Under the pieces are notes generated by a model. That model was given only the letters and a program-made list of their open reading frames with translations. It was not told the origin of the DNA and did no database searches. This document shows positions 46,306 to 55,264 of a stretch of DNA of 64,000 bases, in pieces. Position 1 is the stretch's first letter. Every line of letters begins with the position of its first letter. Source of the stretch: Schaalia odontolytica (GTDB taxonomy: Bacteria; Actinomycetota; Actinomycetes; Actinomycetales; Actinomycetaceae); the NCBI RefSeq assembly GCF_009730335.1, contig NZ_CP046315.1, forward strand, positions 248,001 through 312,000, written 5' to 3'. A program made the position numbers and the translations under genes.

Positions 46306-46626
46306 TATTTCCGGCCGATCCCTGACGAGGTCGCAGGGCGTGAGGTCGCGAGCCCGGTGTCACCGGTCCTCATTACGAAAATCCTCATGGGAACGCTCGG
46401 CTGCGTGCCTGCGTATGACAGGTTCTTTCAGGATGGTGTTGCGAAATACAAAGTGACGACGCAGGAATACAGTCCGGAGTCCGTCCTCAGGCTCGTGGAC
46501 TTCTACGAGGCCCACAACGACCGTCTCGAGGAAGTGCGGCGCGGAATGAAGCGCGATGACCTGATCTATCCGCAGATGAAGGTGCTGGATATGGGATTTT
46601 GGCAGATTGGGTTCGAGACTAGCTGA
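46306..46626 (+). pseudogene. 3' fragment of a paralogue of the 43913 gene
   Basis: The frame from 46306 encodes a match to residues ~127-228 of the 43913 product ('GREVASPVSPVLITKILMG', 'EYSPESVLRLVDFYEAHND', 'MGFWQIGFETS'). The N-terminal ~125 residues are missing and replaced by ISL3 remnant DNA. A GTG at 46357 could start an 89-aa peptide, but there is no sign that it is functional. Confidence 0.8.
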
Positions 46627-46846
46627 GGTGTCAAAATGGCGCTGAGGTGCTCATCTTCGGAATCAGTGTGTATGCGGTCTGTCAGCGTTGATAAGTCGAT
46701 TGGTTAAATTGTTCAACACTTGATTACCGCACAGCTTGCTGTGGGGCGTTCGCAGTTTGATACATATGTTTGTGAAGTAATGTCCGGTGATAAAGTCTCA
46801 GTGAGGCTGTCGATGTGGACATGACTTGACTGACGAAGGAGTAGTT
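46627..46846. other. AT-rich intergenic segment
   Basis: Composition shifts sharply to AT-rich here, continuing into the next gene. No gene; it probably carries that gene's promoter. Confidence 0.5.
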
Positions 46847-47833
46847 GTGGAGTGGATTGACTATGCTGTGAAAGGCATTGGTTTCCTCGTAGCGCTCGGA
46901 ACATTCACAAAATTGGCGATCGAAATTTATAAGGTAATTAAGAATGGTTTCGATTTTAAGAATTGGTTTAGTTATCGACGAAAGGTGAAAGGGCTCAAGT
47001 ATCTGCGCATTTTTCAAAAGCGTGGCGCGCTCGGATTTAGGAATGAAACATCAAATATGGTGAGACAGCAGCTGACGCGTGAAATTGCCAAAGATATTGT
47101 CCATTCTTATAGTCTTGAAAAGCGTGTAAGTAGATTTACTAGGAGCACTAGGGAAGTAGTCAAAGCTCTCGTAACACTTTTCATCCAATTTGTTATCCTG
47201 GTATGTATTGCTGCATTGTTGAGTATTACAGAAGCTACGCCCTCGCAACAGAAATTAATTGATGCAGGCAAATATGCGCTTTGGTGGTTTTTTGTAGGTA
47301 CCGTTGGAATATCGATATTGCAACTAATTGTTGCTTTGAGTCGCGCTTGCGAGGAATTCCGAAGCATGGTTGAAACCTCACGCCTCAATGTAGTACAGGT
47401 TCCGATTGAATCGATTCCCTACTGTGTTGAGAAAGATAAAGACTACATCTTCGTTGACGCGACCATCAGAAAGCGATATCAAGTCCCGTTTATGGGGAGA
47501 GCGGACAGTGTACAGATGCTCCTCGATCATGGTGCAGTCACAGAAGTCGAAGTGGCTTTGAAGAAGTCTGAAGCCAAACAAATCAAGGCTGACGACTACG
47601 AAGAAGTGGCCGCTCAGCTTGTCGATTCGTTCCTCGCAAAGACTCGGGAGCATGGCAGCGAGCCGGTCTGTTTCGTCTTCTCACAGGCAGGTATTACCGC
47701 AGTTCTCGTCACGCAGCTGTTGCGAAGTAAAGGGCTACGAGCGTTCTATATTGGCGCTACAAATGGCTACGAGTCGGAAGTCAGAGAGGCTATTCGGGAG
47801 ATTCGTATACTCCGTGAGAGTGGTCTGATCTGA
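46847..47833 (+). CDS. Membrane protein with C-terminal rhodanese-like domain (tentative)
   Basis: A 328-aa protein. A hydrophobic N-terminal segment (about 5-25) and two further helices (about 100-122 and 138-160) flank a basic loop. A soluble C-terminal domain from about 185 ends with 'VCFVFSQAGITAVLVTQLL' and 'RSKGLRAFYIGATNG', shaped like the last strand-loop-helix of rhodanese domains but without the catalytic cysteine in the loop. GTG at 46847 is preceded by GAAGGAG. GC content and codon use are far lower than in neighbours, a sign of recent transfer. The family is not certain. Confidence 0.7.
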   Translation: MEWIDYAVKGIGFLVALGTFTKLAIEIYKVIKNGFDFKNWFSYRRKVKGLKYLRIFQKRGALGFRNETSNMVRQQLTREIAKDIVHSYSLEKRVSRFTRSTREVVKALVTLFIQFVILVCIAALLSITEATPSQQKLIDAGKYALWWFFVGTVGISILQLIVALSRACEEFRSMVETSRLNVVQVPIESIPYCVEKDKDYIFVDATIRKRYQVPFMGRADSVQMLLDHGAVTEVEVALKKSEAKQIKADDYEEVAAQLVDSFLAKTREHGSEPVCFVFSQAGITAVLVTQLLRSKGLRAFYIGATNGYESEVREAIREIRILRESGLI

Positions 47834-47997
47834 GTTGCTCAGAGCTTTGTTGGTGTGCTGCATGAATAGATTGACGGGCGACAGCCCGGATCGAGACCAA
47901 ATGTTGATGCTGGCAGAGCGACGACTTAAGCGGCTTGCGACATGGCGGGGCGGTCAGAGGAGAGTAGTCGTTTCACTTGGCTGCGGATCGCGAAGTG

Positions 47998-48117
47998 CAG
48001 CATGACCGCCGCATCCACACCAGCCTCGGCGGCAAATCCCCCCATCGAAGACGAACTACACCAAGCGGCCCGGACAACAGACGCAAAACAAACCGTCAAC
48101 AATTTGCGCACAGGCCT
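47998..48117 (+). pseudogene. Second IS3-family transposase fragment
   Basis: About 120 bp nearly identical to 44829-44950: it encodes 'HDRRIHTSLGGKSP', has the same six-C frameshift and ends with the same CCGTCAACAATTTGCGCACA block. Only the extreme 3' end of the element remains. Confidence 0.8.
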
Positions 48118-48191
48118 ACTCTTGCGTTGGCGGGTTGTGGCACGGGGTGTGTATCGGGTGTGGGGCGTGTGGCTTCTACGGATGAACGCAT

Positions 48192-48494
48192 CTAAGCCTG
48201 CGATTCCTGTTGCTTTACACGAGCCGCTTGGATGATTGCCTGGAGAAAGGGCGCGTCCGCCGATCGTGTTTCAGCATCGAGTTGGTCAAAAGGACGAGCA
48301 GCTTCATGGTCGGGGTCCGTCTCGCTGATCCAAGCCGCCCAAGCGTCGTGGACGTCTTCGCAACGGGTGTTCGCCCCCTTGGCTCTCATGAGAACCGCAT
48401 AGGCGCGGAAGAGCGCCTCCGAATGTGCCGGTATCTCGGTACCGTCGGGAATCTGCTGTCGGATTAGTTCAGCATCACGTTCGATGTAGTTCAT
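48192..48494 (-). CDS. Small acidic protein, last gene of defence-type operon
   Basis: A 100-aa soluble helical protein: 'IERDAELIRQQIPDGTEIP', 'SEALFRAYAVLMRAKG', 'EDVHDAWAAWISETDPDHE'. The pattern resembles a small conserved family that I cannot name with certainty. ATG at 48494 directly abuts the stop codon of the membrane-protein gene, so translation is probably coupled. A regulator or accessory part of the TIR module is a reasonable guess from position only. Confidence 0.8.
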   Translation of the reverse strand: MNYIERDAELIRQQIPDGTEIPAHSEALFRAYAVLMRAKGANTRCEDVHDAWAAWISETDPDHEAARPFDQLDAETRSADAPFLQAIIQAARVKQQESQA

Positions 48495-48962
48495 CTACGC
48501 ACCCAAGCATCCCAACACAACATAGAGTGCCGCATACACGAGTGGGACGTACTTTTCGACGTTTCCCAGCTGCTTGTACTCAACCTTTAGTCGCTGGATG
48601 CGGCTAATGGGCTCATCAGAATTCCCCAATTTGATCCATTCATCTCTGAAGGGCTGAACTGGCAAATACTCATGTTCGATAGCGTTGATGACCTTAAACT
48701 TTGCCTTGTTGAGTTCACGGTAATTGCGCAATAGCAAGAACCAGCAGAACGCTAGTACAGCACCCGCTAAACAGGTCGCCCGCAATGCCCAGGGACCAGA
48801 GTTGGAAGGAAACAGTCCGGCTACCGCGACTAAGCCTGTGTTGACGGTCAGAAAGAAGGCATTTGCCGTAGCACGCCGGGAAGAGACCCGATCCGCCATT
48901 TCAACCGCCAACTTGTAGATGTCAAGGACTTGGGGGTCAACTGAAGCTGGCTGATCGTTCAT
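48495..48962 (-). CDS. Two-helix membrane protein (RipA/SLATT-like), TIR-associated
   Basis: A 155-aa protein with a soluble N-terminal helix ('VLDIYKLAVEMADRVSSRR'), two transmembrane helices (about 37-55 and 62-82) separated by a short loop, and a charged C-terminal cytoplasmic domain ending in a hydrophobic segment. This is the layout of 2-TM effectors (SLATT-like) and of RipA-family membrane proteins. ATG at 48962 overlaps the TIR stop by 4 nt and has GGAGGAAG. Inferred role: membrane effector activated by the TIR partner. Confidence 0.8.
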   Translation of the reverse strand: MNDQPASVDPQVLDIYKLAVEMADRVSSRRATANAFFLTVNTGLVAVAGLFPSNSGPWALRATCLAGAVLAFCWFLLLRNYRELNKAKFKVINAIEHEYLPVQPFRDEWIKLGNSDEPISRIQRLKVEYKQLGNVEKYVPLVYAALYVVLGCLGA

Positions 48963-49342
48963 CGACTTCCTCCGACCAGGATCTTGAGGTTGTCCCAAGT
49001 CCACTCGTAGAGCTTGTCAGAGAGCAGTGCTGTGCTCGGCTTAGTGACATCACCGGTGGAGTAGCCTGCAAGAAGGAAATACGGGATGCCTTCCTCCTGC
49101 GCCATCTTAAGTTCTTCGGCGACACCGGTCGCCGTGTGTGCATGACGACCGCACAGGACGATCACCACGTCACATTGGCGAATTCTCCTGCGTGCCTCGC
49201 TCTTCCAAGTGGGCGATGCTTCCTTGATGGACCAGTCGGCGATAGCGAATGGGCTGTCGCTCAGTTCGGATTGCGCCAGTAGCGCGACCTTAATTTCGAG
49301 GTCGTGGTCGTAGTCGAAACTGACGAAGGCTCGAGTAAGCAT
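48959..49342 (-). CDS. TIR-like domain protein (MTH538/ThsB type)
   Basis: A 127-aa protein made of one TIR-like domain: 'RAFVSFDYDHDLEIKVALLA' at the N-terminus, 'DSPFAIADWSIKEASPTWK', 'IRQCDVVIVLCGRHAHTATG' and 'VAEELKMAQEEGIPYFLLAG'. This is the pattern of the MTH538 TIR-like family to which Thoeris ThsB belongs, where infection triggers production of an ADP-ribose signal from NAD+. ATG at 49342 was chosen for its GGAG spacing; ATG at 49354 is in frame. It lies 67 nt after the SNF2 gene and overlaps the membrane-protein gene. Catalytic activity is not proven by sequence. Confidence 0.87.
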   Translation of the reverse strand: MLTRAFVSFDYDHDLEIKVALLAQSELSDSPFAIADWSIKEASPTWKSEARRRIRQCDVVIVLCGRHAHTATGVAEELKMAQEEGIPYFLLAGYSTGDVTKPSTALLSDKLYEWTWDNLKILVGGSR

Positions 49343-49409
49343 TGTGTGCTCCAATCTCTAGATTCGTTTGAATTTCACAATATGCGATGACTTGGGATGT
49401 TCCCTTGCC

Positions 49410-52265
49410 TCAAGAGACCTCCCAGGACACGGTGAATAGTTCGTTGGTTTCTTCCTTGGGTTCGAGGGCCATCGAGGCTTTGTCGAGGTAGGCGTCGGAT
49501 TCGTCGCGGAGTTTGTCGCGTTGGCGGCGGTATTCGTCGTCGGCTTCTTCGGCTTTGCGCCGCCATGAGCGTGCTTCACGGGTGAGTTTGAGTTGCTCGG
49601 CCGTGTTCTTGGCTTTGCGTGCTGCCTTGGTGGCGGTCGTTTCTTTGGCGTGGTAGTCGCGAATCTTCGCGTCGAAGATAGCCTTGAGGTCCAGGCGGGC
49701 GGCGTCGATGAGTTCTTCTTGCTGGAGGTAGAAGGTGGCGTTGCGCTCTTGCACGTCAACCCCAACGGTTTGGCGCAGCTGCTCGATCGCGTCCTCGAAT
49801 CCTTGGGTGTTCACCTGGTTGGGTTGTGTGGAGACGCAGTTCAGGTCGAGTAGGTCGCGGATTTGTTCTTGGTCCATGGGGGTGCCGTCAGCGAAGAAGC
49901 CTGCCAGGAGTAGGTAGGTTTCTTTGAGGGGCTGGTCTGCGGCTTGCATGGTGAAGGTGACCTGGTGGGCGCTGATCCGTCCGCTGCGGCCACGCAGCCG
50001 TTTGGCGATGGCCGTAGCCCTGTCGCTTCCGTGGGTTTGGAAGACCAGGTGTGCTGGTGGGGTGGTGCGTGTCTTAGCGGTGGTGACTACCCATTGGGCT
50101 AGATCGCTGGCGTAGCGGTATTGGTGTGCGCCGGTGCGTGGCTGGGATTTGAAGAAGTAGTTGCCTGTGGGGATACCTGCTGCTGGGGCGCTGGTGAGGG
50201 TGAACTGGGTGCCGGTGTCGTTAAAGGACGCGTAGCCGCCTAGTTCGTGGCGGGTCAGGTCGATGAGGAGGCGTTCGAAAGCGTTGAGCACGACGCCAGT
50301 TTGAGCGTCGTAGGACTTGAGCTTGTCGCGCACCTTGGGGTCGAGGTTGTCGAAGACTTTCTTGCGGGTGCGTTTCATTTCCCGGTCGATTTGCGCACTG
50401 TAGCGGGCTTCGAGCTCGTTGAAAGCTTCCTCGATCTGCTCTGCGGTGGTGCACCGTTCGAGGATCGCGGCAATGTTTTTCTCGAAGTCCAGGCCGTCTT
50501 CGATTTGGCCGAGGACTTCGTCAGAGGCCCCGAACACGGAGGTGAAGAGTTTGAACTTTTCGGTCAGCAACTGCAGGATGCGTTCTTCGGCGACGTTGCC
50601 TTTGTTGGAAAAGTTCACCACGATCACGTTGTGTTTCTGCCCGAAACGGTGGACGCGGCCGATGCGTTGTTCCACGCGCTGAGGGTTCCATGGCAGGTCG
50701 TAGTTGACCAGCATGGAGCAGAACTGCAGGTTGATACCTTCTGCGGCGGCTTCGGTCGCGATCATGAGCCGGCCACGCTTGCGGAACTCATCGACCAGGG
50801 CTTTGCGCCGGTCAGCGGCCGGGATACCAGTGATCAGGTCACTGCCCTCGTTTTCTTTGAGCCAGGCCTGATAGATCTGGTTCGCGTGGGCACTGTTGTT
50901 CGTGCCGTTAAACATGACAATGCCTTCACCCCATCCAGCCTCCGCAAGGCTGCGGGCGAGGTAGTCCTGAGTGACGGTGGAGTCGGTGAAGATAATGGCT
51001 TTTTCAGGCGCGCCGATCTCACGTAGCCGATCAAAACCTTGCTCGAGCGCGTCGACGAGTTTGACGGCTTTCTGGTTAACCGTGATCGAGCGCGCCAGAT
51101 CCGCATAGGAGCGAAGCTCAGCAACCTCAGCCAGCATCGACTCCCGCTCCATGCCAGACAAGGGGGCAGAATCAGATGCAGTGTCGGTTTCGTTGCTCTC
51201 TTGGGCATCTTCTCGTTCTTCACCGGTCAAGTCCGGGTCGCTGATGAAACCACCAGCGTCGTTACGCCGCATGCCTGCTTTGGCTTCTGCCTCCAGGCGG
51301 GCGGCGATAGACGCCAGTGTGGAAGCGACCGCGTAAGACGACGAGCCCAGACGCTTACGCACGATGAGCGCTGACAGGTGGCGTTGGGATTTGGAAAACG
51401 CCCATAAAAACGGCCGCTGCAGGTAGGCGTTGATCTTCTCATACAGTTCGACCTCAGCCTGGCTGGGGTTGAACGCGACTGTCAGCGGCATGCGGGTAGT
51501 GAAACGAATGTACTTATCCGCATCCCGCCGCAGCGTGCGCTTAGCGATCTGAGCGATCCGCTTAGACAGATCATCATTACCCACGCCGCCTGGATTCTTG
51601 ACGTAGCGTTCTTTGAACGTGTCTAGGGAGCGGAAGAAATCCGGATCAAACACGGCCACGAGCCCGTAGAGTTCTTCGAGCCGGTTTTGCAGGGGTGTGG
51701 CTGTGAGCATCACGGTCTTGGACGAGGCCCGGCAGATACGTGCCACGTTCGTCGCGATCTTGGCCTGCCCGGTCCAGTAGGCGCGCAGCCGGTGGGCCTC
51801 ATCGCATACCACCAAATCCCAATGACGCGTCAAGGTCAGATGCTGGGAATTAGCGAACTCATAGGAGCAAATCAACACCTGCTCAGCAGCATTGGGGGCC
51901 AGCAGTTCATCCAGGTTTCCGCGCTCAAGCAGTGAGGCTGGGAGTGCGAATTTCTCGTCCAGCTCTTGCCGCCACTGCTGGCGCAGCGAGGAGGGCACGA
52001 TGATGAGGATGCGGCGTTTGCGTTCAGCCCAGTACTGGCTGATCACGATCCCGGCCTCGATGGTTTTACCCAAGCCCACCTCGTCAGCCAGGATCACGCC
52101 CGGGGTGAAGGGGGTGCGCAAAGCGAACAGTGCCGCGTCCACCTGGTGGGGTTTGGGCTCGACCTGGGCGTCAAAGAGCAACCCCGCCAGTTTACCTACG
52201 TGATCACACGCGTAGGAGCGATCCAGTTCGTAGGCGTAGAACTTGGCTTGGTAATCGCTGAGCAC
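49410..52265 (-). CDS. SNF2-family DEAD/DEAH helicase
   Basis: A 951-aa double-stranded-DNA translocase. Walker A is 'ILADEVGLGKTIEAG' (about residue 65), motif II 'VVCDEAHRLRAYW', motif III 'MLTATPLQNRLEELYGL'. The second RecA-like lobe has 'NLQFCSMLVNYDLPWNPQRV' and motif VI 'QRIGRVHRFGQ'. The C-terminal ~350 residues hold a helical domain and a charged coiled coil near 900-940. GTG at 52265 follows GGAGGG; upstream starts at 52280 and 52277 are possible. It begins about 18 nt after res. Such helicases accompany type III-like and DISARM-type restriction systems; DrmA/DrmB are absent here. Confidence 0.9.
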   Translation of the reverse strand: MLSDYQAKFYAYELDRSYACDHVGKLAGLLFDAQVEPKPHQVDAALFALRTPFTPGVILADEVGLGKTIEAGIVISQYWAERKRRILIIVPSSLRQQWRQELDEKFALPASLLERGNLDELLAPNAAEQVLICSYEFANSQHLTLTRHWDLVVCDEAHRLRAYWTGQAKIATNVARICRASSKTVMLTATPLQNRLEELYGLVAVFDPDFFRSLDTFKERYVKNPGGVGNDDLSKRIAQIAKRTLRRDADKYIRFTTRMPLTVAFNPSQAEVELYEKINAYLQRPFLWAFSKSQRHLSALIVRKRLGSSSYAVASTLASIAARLEAEAKAGMRRNDAGGFISDPDLTGEEREDAQESNETDTASDSAPLSGMERESMLAEVAELRSYADLARSITVNQKAVKLVDALEQGFDRLREIGAPEKAIIFTDSTVTQDYLARSLAEAGWGEGIVMFNGTNNSAHANQIYQAWLKENEGSDLITGIPAADRRKALVDEFRKRGRLMIATEAAAEGINLQFCSMLVNYDLPWNPQRVEQRIGRVHRFGQKHNVIVVNFSNKGNVAEERILQLLTEKFKLFTSVFGASDEVLGQIEDGLDFEKNIAAILERCTTAEQIEEAFNELEARYSAQIDREMKRTRKKVFDNLDPKVRDKLKSYDAQTGVVLNAFERLLIDLTRHELGGYASFNDTGTQFTLTSAPAAGIPTGNYFFKSQPRTGAHQYRYASDLAQWVVTTAKTRTTPPAHLVFQTHGSDRATAIAKRLRGRSGRISAHQVTFTMQAADQPLKETYLLLAGFFADGTPMDQEQIRDLLDLNCVSTQPNQVNTQGFEDAIEQLRQTVGVDVQERNATFYLQQEELIDAARLDLKAIFDAKIRDYHAKETTATKAARKAKNTAEQLKLTREARSWRRKAEEADDEYRRQRDKLRDESDAYLDKASMALEPKEETNELFTVSWEVS

Positions 52266-52282
52266 ACCACCCTCCATCACGT

Positions 52283-55252
52283 TTACAGCCCCCAGTTGTC
52301 CGGTGCGGCGACCTTGTAGTTCACCCCGATGGCTTCGAAGTGCTTGATCGCCGCGTTAATCTTCGCGTTCTCACCCGGGCGACGCTTAGTCGGATCCAGG
52401 CTCGACTTCGTCTCCCGGATCAAATACAGGCGGTCCTGGCCGTCCTCGGTTTTGATGATCGCCCAGTCCGGGTTGTAATCCCCAACAGGGGTTGGGATAC
52501 GGAACTTGTTGGGCAGTTTCATGAACAAGCGGATGTCTTCTAGCCCGTCCAGGTACTCGGCGAACTGACGCTCGACCGCGGAGTCAAAGACGACGTAGTC
52601 AAAGTCCGTCTTGTCCGTGTTGGTCACCTTGTAGAGCTGGTCAAGGAAACGGTCTTTCTCCTCAAGGCCGTCTTCTTGCAACTCGCGAAGCTCGTAAATG
52701 CTCCCGCCGATCTTCTCGTACTGGATACCCTCAACCACCACGTGAGCGAGCTCTTCTTGAATACAGACAGTGGCCATCTTGATGAAGTCGTTTGGGTTAC
52801 CCAAAAACTCTCCAAGCCGCCCCGAGCCGATGAGGATGTCGATGATCGTCCGCCGGGTCAGCGAGGTCGCTTCCTGTAGCTGGGCCACGATATCGGGCAG
52901 CGGGTAGGAGCCGGTTAGGTCTGCGCCACGCGACCCTAGCGTGTTGCCCTTGGTGCCACCACGAGTCATCGTCATTTTCGTGCGCGTGACCTGGATACGG
53001 ATCGGCTCGGTCCTGGGAGCCGTCTTGATCCGGTTCACGCACGCGTCCACCAGTGCTTGGCGTTCAAAGTTGACCCGGTAGGTGGTGCGCTGGGTGATTT
53101 TGTCCCAGAACTCCTCAAACCCAGGGGCCGCATACAGTTCCTTGTTCAGTTTGCGGGCCACACGCTTGCGCTTGCGCTTGATGATGGTTTCCATCTTGCA
53201 CGCGTTAACGATGTTGATGACATCGTCCTCATACTCCGCATAGGGCTCGGGCAGATCAACAGTGAAGCCAAGCTGCTCGGGCCCCCAGCTTCCCTGGACC
53301 TCACCCTGCTCGTTAATGAAGCCGCGCCGGTGGAGGTGATCCCAGATCTCGGCCGACCGCTTCGCACCCAGCGCGGTCTCTTTTCCATCAACCGTGATCG
53401 GCAGGCGCGAAAACTCCTGCTTACGCACAAACCCGATCGCCACGCCCGCCTTCTGGTACTCGTTCTGCAGTGCTGAAGCGAACGCCTTATACGACTCGTT
53501 AGACACCACCGTCAACTGCGCCAGCCCAGTATCGCTGATGCGCTCACCGTCCTGGTTCACTGGTAGACGCAGGCCACGACCGATCGTTTGGCGGCGCTCG
53601 GTTTCCGAGGCCATGTCACGCAGCGTGCAGATCTGGAATACGTTCGGGTTATCCCAGCCCTCACGCAAAGCAGAGTGGGAGAAAATGAAGCGCACCGGCT
53701 CATCCATACTCAACAAGCGGGCCTTGTCACGCATGATCAACTCATACGCGTCATCATCAGCCTTGGTCTTGCCAGACGAGTCCTTGAACGTCATCACCGC
53801 GTTCTTGCCCTTACCAGACTTCATCTGGGCGAAATAGCCACTACGCGCATCCAACGCCGTAGCAGGCATGATGTCCCTGGCTTCGGGCTGGCGATCTAGT
53901 TCCTCGGTGTAAAGCTCATCGAACCAGGTAGCAAAGTCGCCGTTTGCGTCCAGGTTGTTGATCCCGTCCCCCAGATACGAGGCGACCTTGTCGATAAAGA
54001 ACAAGGACAGCACCTTGATGCCCCGGGCGTGGACCTGGAGTTCTTTACGGATGTGTTCGCGGATGGTCTCGCGGATCATTTCCCTGAACACCGCGTCCTG
54101 GTTCGAGCCGATCTCATCCCCAACAGACAGGTATCCGTAATTGGACAGTTCGATGCGTTCAGGCTCAACGCTGATCTCGCTGACCCGCCAGTTACCCTCA
54201 TAAGCCGGGTTACCGCCAGAGATACGCTCCAAGTCATCACCCTGAGCGGCGATCACTTTGCGCTTGGCATACGATCCGTCCTTCTTACGGCACACCAACT
54301 CCAGGGAGGCTTTGAACGGGTCACGAGACACCCTAAGTAGCTTCACATACGGTTTAGCGCTCCCGCCAAGCTCCTGAGCGTCCGAGACCACGATCGTTTT
54401 CACCAGACCCAGCTGATGGGCGTCCAGCGGGTCCAGCCGGTACACCACGTTACGGGTCACCCGGTGGGTGGCGGAATAGCGCAGCGTGCACAACGGATCC
54501 AGATCAGCCACCGCTGACTGAGCTAGCATCGACTCCATGTTCTGGGGCTCATCCATGATCACGATCGGACGAGTCGCCCGCAGATAATCCAGGGGCCGTA
54601 GCCCAGCAAGCTTGTCCCTGTTCTGGTACATGATGCGCGTGTTCTTATCCCCACGCAGCGAATCGATCGTCATCACCAGAAACTGCAAACTCGTCGCCGA
54701 CGCGAAATCACGCACCTCCTCAGCACGCTCGCCCGCATACACCGAAGCATCCATATTGATCTCCGGATACAAATGGCGGAAATGCTCCCGCATCAAGTCA
54801 ATAGAGGTCTTCACGCCCTCACGAATCGCCACCGACGGCACCAGAATGATGAACTTGGTAAACCGGTAACGCTTAGCCAGCTCAAACGCGGTACGCAAGT
54901 ACACGTAGGTCTTGCCCGTACCGGTTTCCATCTCCACATCAAACTGCAAACCATCAGCAAGCGCCTGCGCACTCTCCAGGCCGTTACGATCTTGGACCCG
55001 CTGCAAGTTCGCCAGGATCGTGTCCTCATCCAGCACCAGGTTGTTACCCACCGCGCCAACCTCGGCAGCGATATCCAAACTCACCTGACCAGACACCTCA
55101 GCACGGTCAAACAAGGCAGGCTCGGACGGCAACAGCCGGAACGTGGTCACCAACTGGTCCGCGTCCGCGGGCTGCCCATCGAACAAGTCCGTGACCGCTT
55201 CGATCGCGGAAGCCTGATAAGGCTGATGGGGATCAAACTGAAAACGCATCAC
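52283..55252 (-). CDS. res: Type III restriction enzyme Res subunit (helicase-nuclease)
   Basis: A 989-aa SF2 helicase with a C-terminal nuclease. Walker A is 'METGTGKTYVYLR' (about 112), motif II is 'IVIMDEPQNM' (D-E-P-Q, normal for Res), and 'FIFSHSALREGWDNPNVFQ' and 'RQTIGRGLRLPVN' are motifs V-VI. The PD-(D/E)xK nuclease lies at the end: 'VGDYNPDWAII' supplies the D and 'LYLIRETKSS' the E-x-K. All key residues are kept, so it looks active. In type III systems Res cuts after meeting two unmethylated sites. GTG 55252 and ATG 55249 are alternative starts. It lies 12 nt after mod. Confidence 0.94.
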   Translation of the reverse strand: MMRFQFDPHQPYQASAIEAVTDLFDGQPADADQLVTTFRLLPSEPALFDRAEVSGQVSLDIAAEVGAVGNNLVLDEDTILANLQRVQDRNGLESAQALADGLQFDVEMETGTGKTYVYLRTAFELAKRYRFTKFIILVPSVAIREGVKTSIDLMREHFRHLYPEINMDASVYAGERAEEVRDFASATSLQFLVMTIDSLRGDKNTRIMYQNRDKLAGLRPLDYLRATRPIVIMDEPQNMESMLAQSAVADLDPLCTLRYSATHRVTRNVVYRLDPLDAHQLGLVKTIVVSDAQELGGSAKPYVKLLRVSRDPFKASLELVCRKKDGSYAKRKVIAAQGDDLERISGGNPAYEGNWRVSEISVEPERIELSNYGYLSVGDEIGSNQDAVFREMIRETIREHIRKELQVHARGIKVLSLFFIDKVASYLGDGINNLDANGDFATWFDELYTEELDRQPEARDIMPATALDARSGYFAQMKSGKGKNAVMTFKDSSGKTKADDDAYELIMRDKARLLSMDEPVRFIFSHSALREGWDNPNVFQICTLRDMASETERRQTIGRGLRLPVNQDGERISDTGLAQLTVVSNESYKAFASALQNEYQKAGVAIGFVRKQEFSRLPITVDGKETALGAKRSAEIWDHLHRRGFINEQGEVQGSWGPEQLGFTVDLPEPYAEYEDDVINIVNACKMETIIKRKRKRVARKLNKELYAAPGFEEFWDKITQRTTYRVNFERQALVDACVNRIKTAPRTEPIRIQVTRTKMTMTRGGTKGNTLGSRGADLTGSYPLPDIVAQLQEATSLTRRTIIDILIGSGRLGEFLGNPNDFIKMATVCIQEELAHVVVEGIQYEKIGGSIYELRELQEDGLEEKDRFLDQLYKVTNTDKTDFDYVVFDSAVERQFAEYLDGLEDIRLFMKLPNKFRIPTPVGDYNPDWAIIKTEDGQDRLYLIRETKSSLDPTKRRPGENAKINAAIKHFEAIGVNYKVAAPDNWGL

Positions 55253-55264
55253 ACCCGCTCCCTC

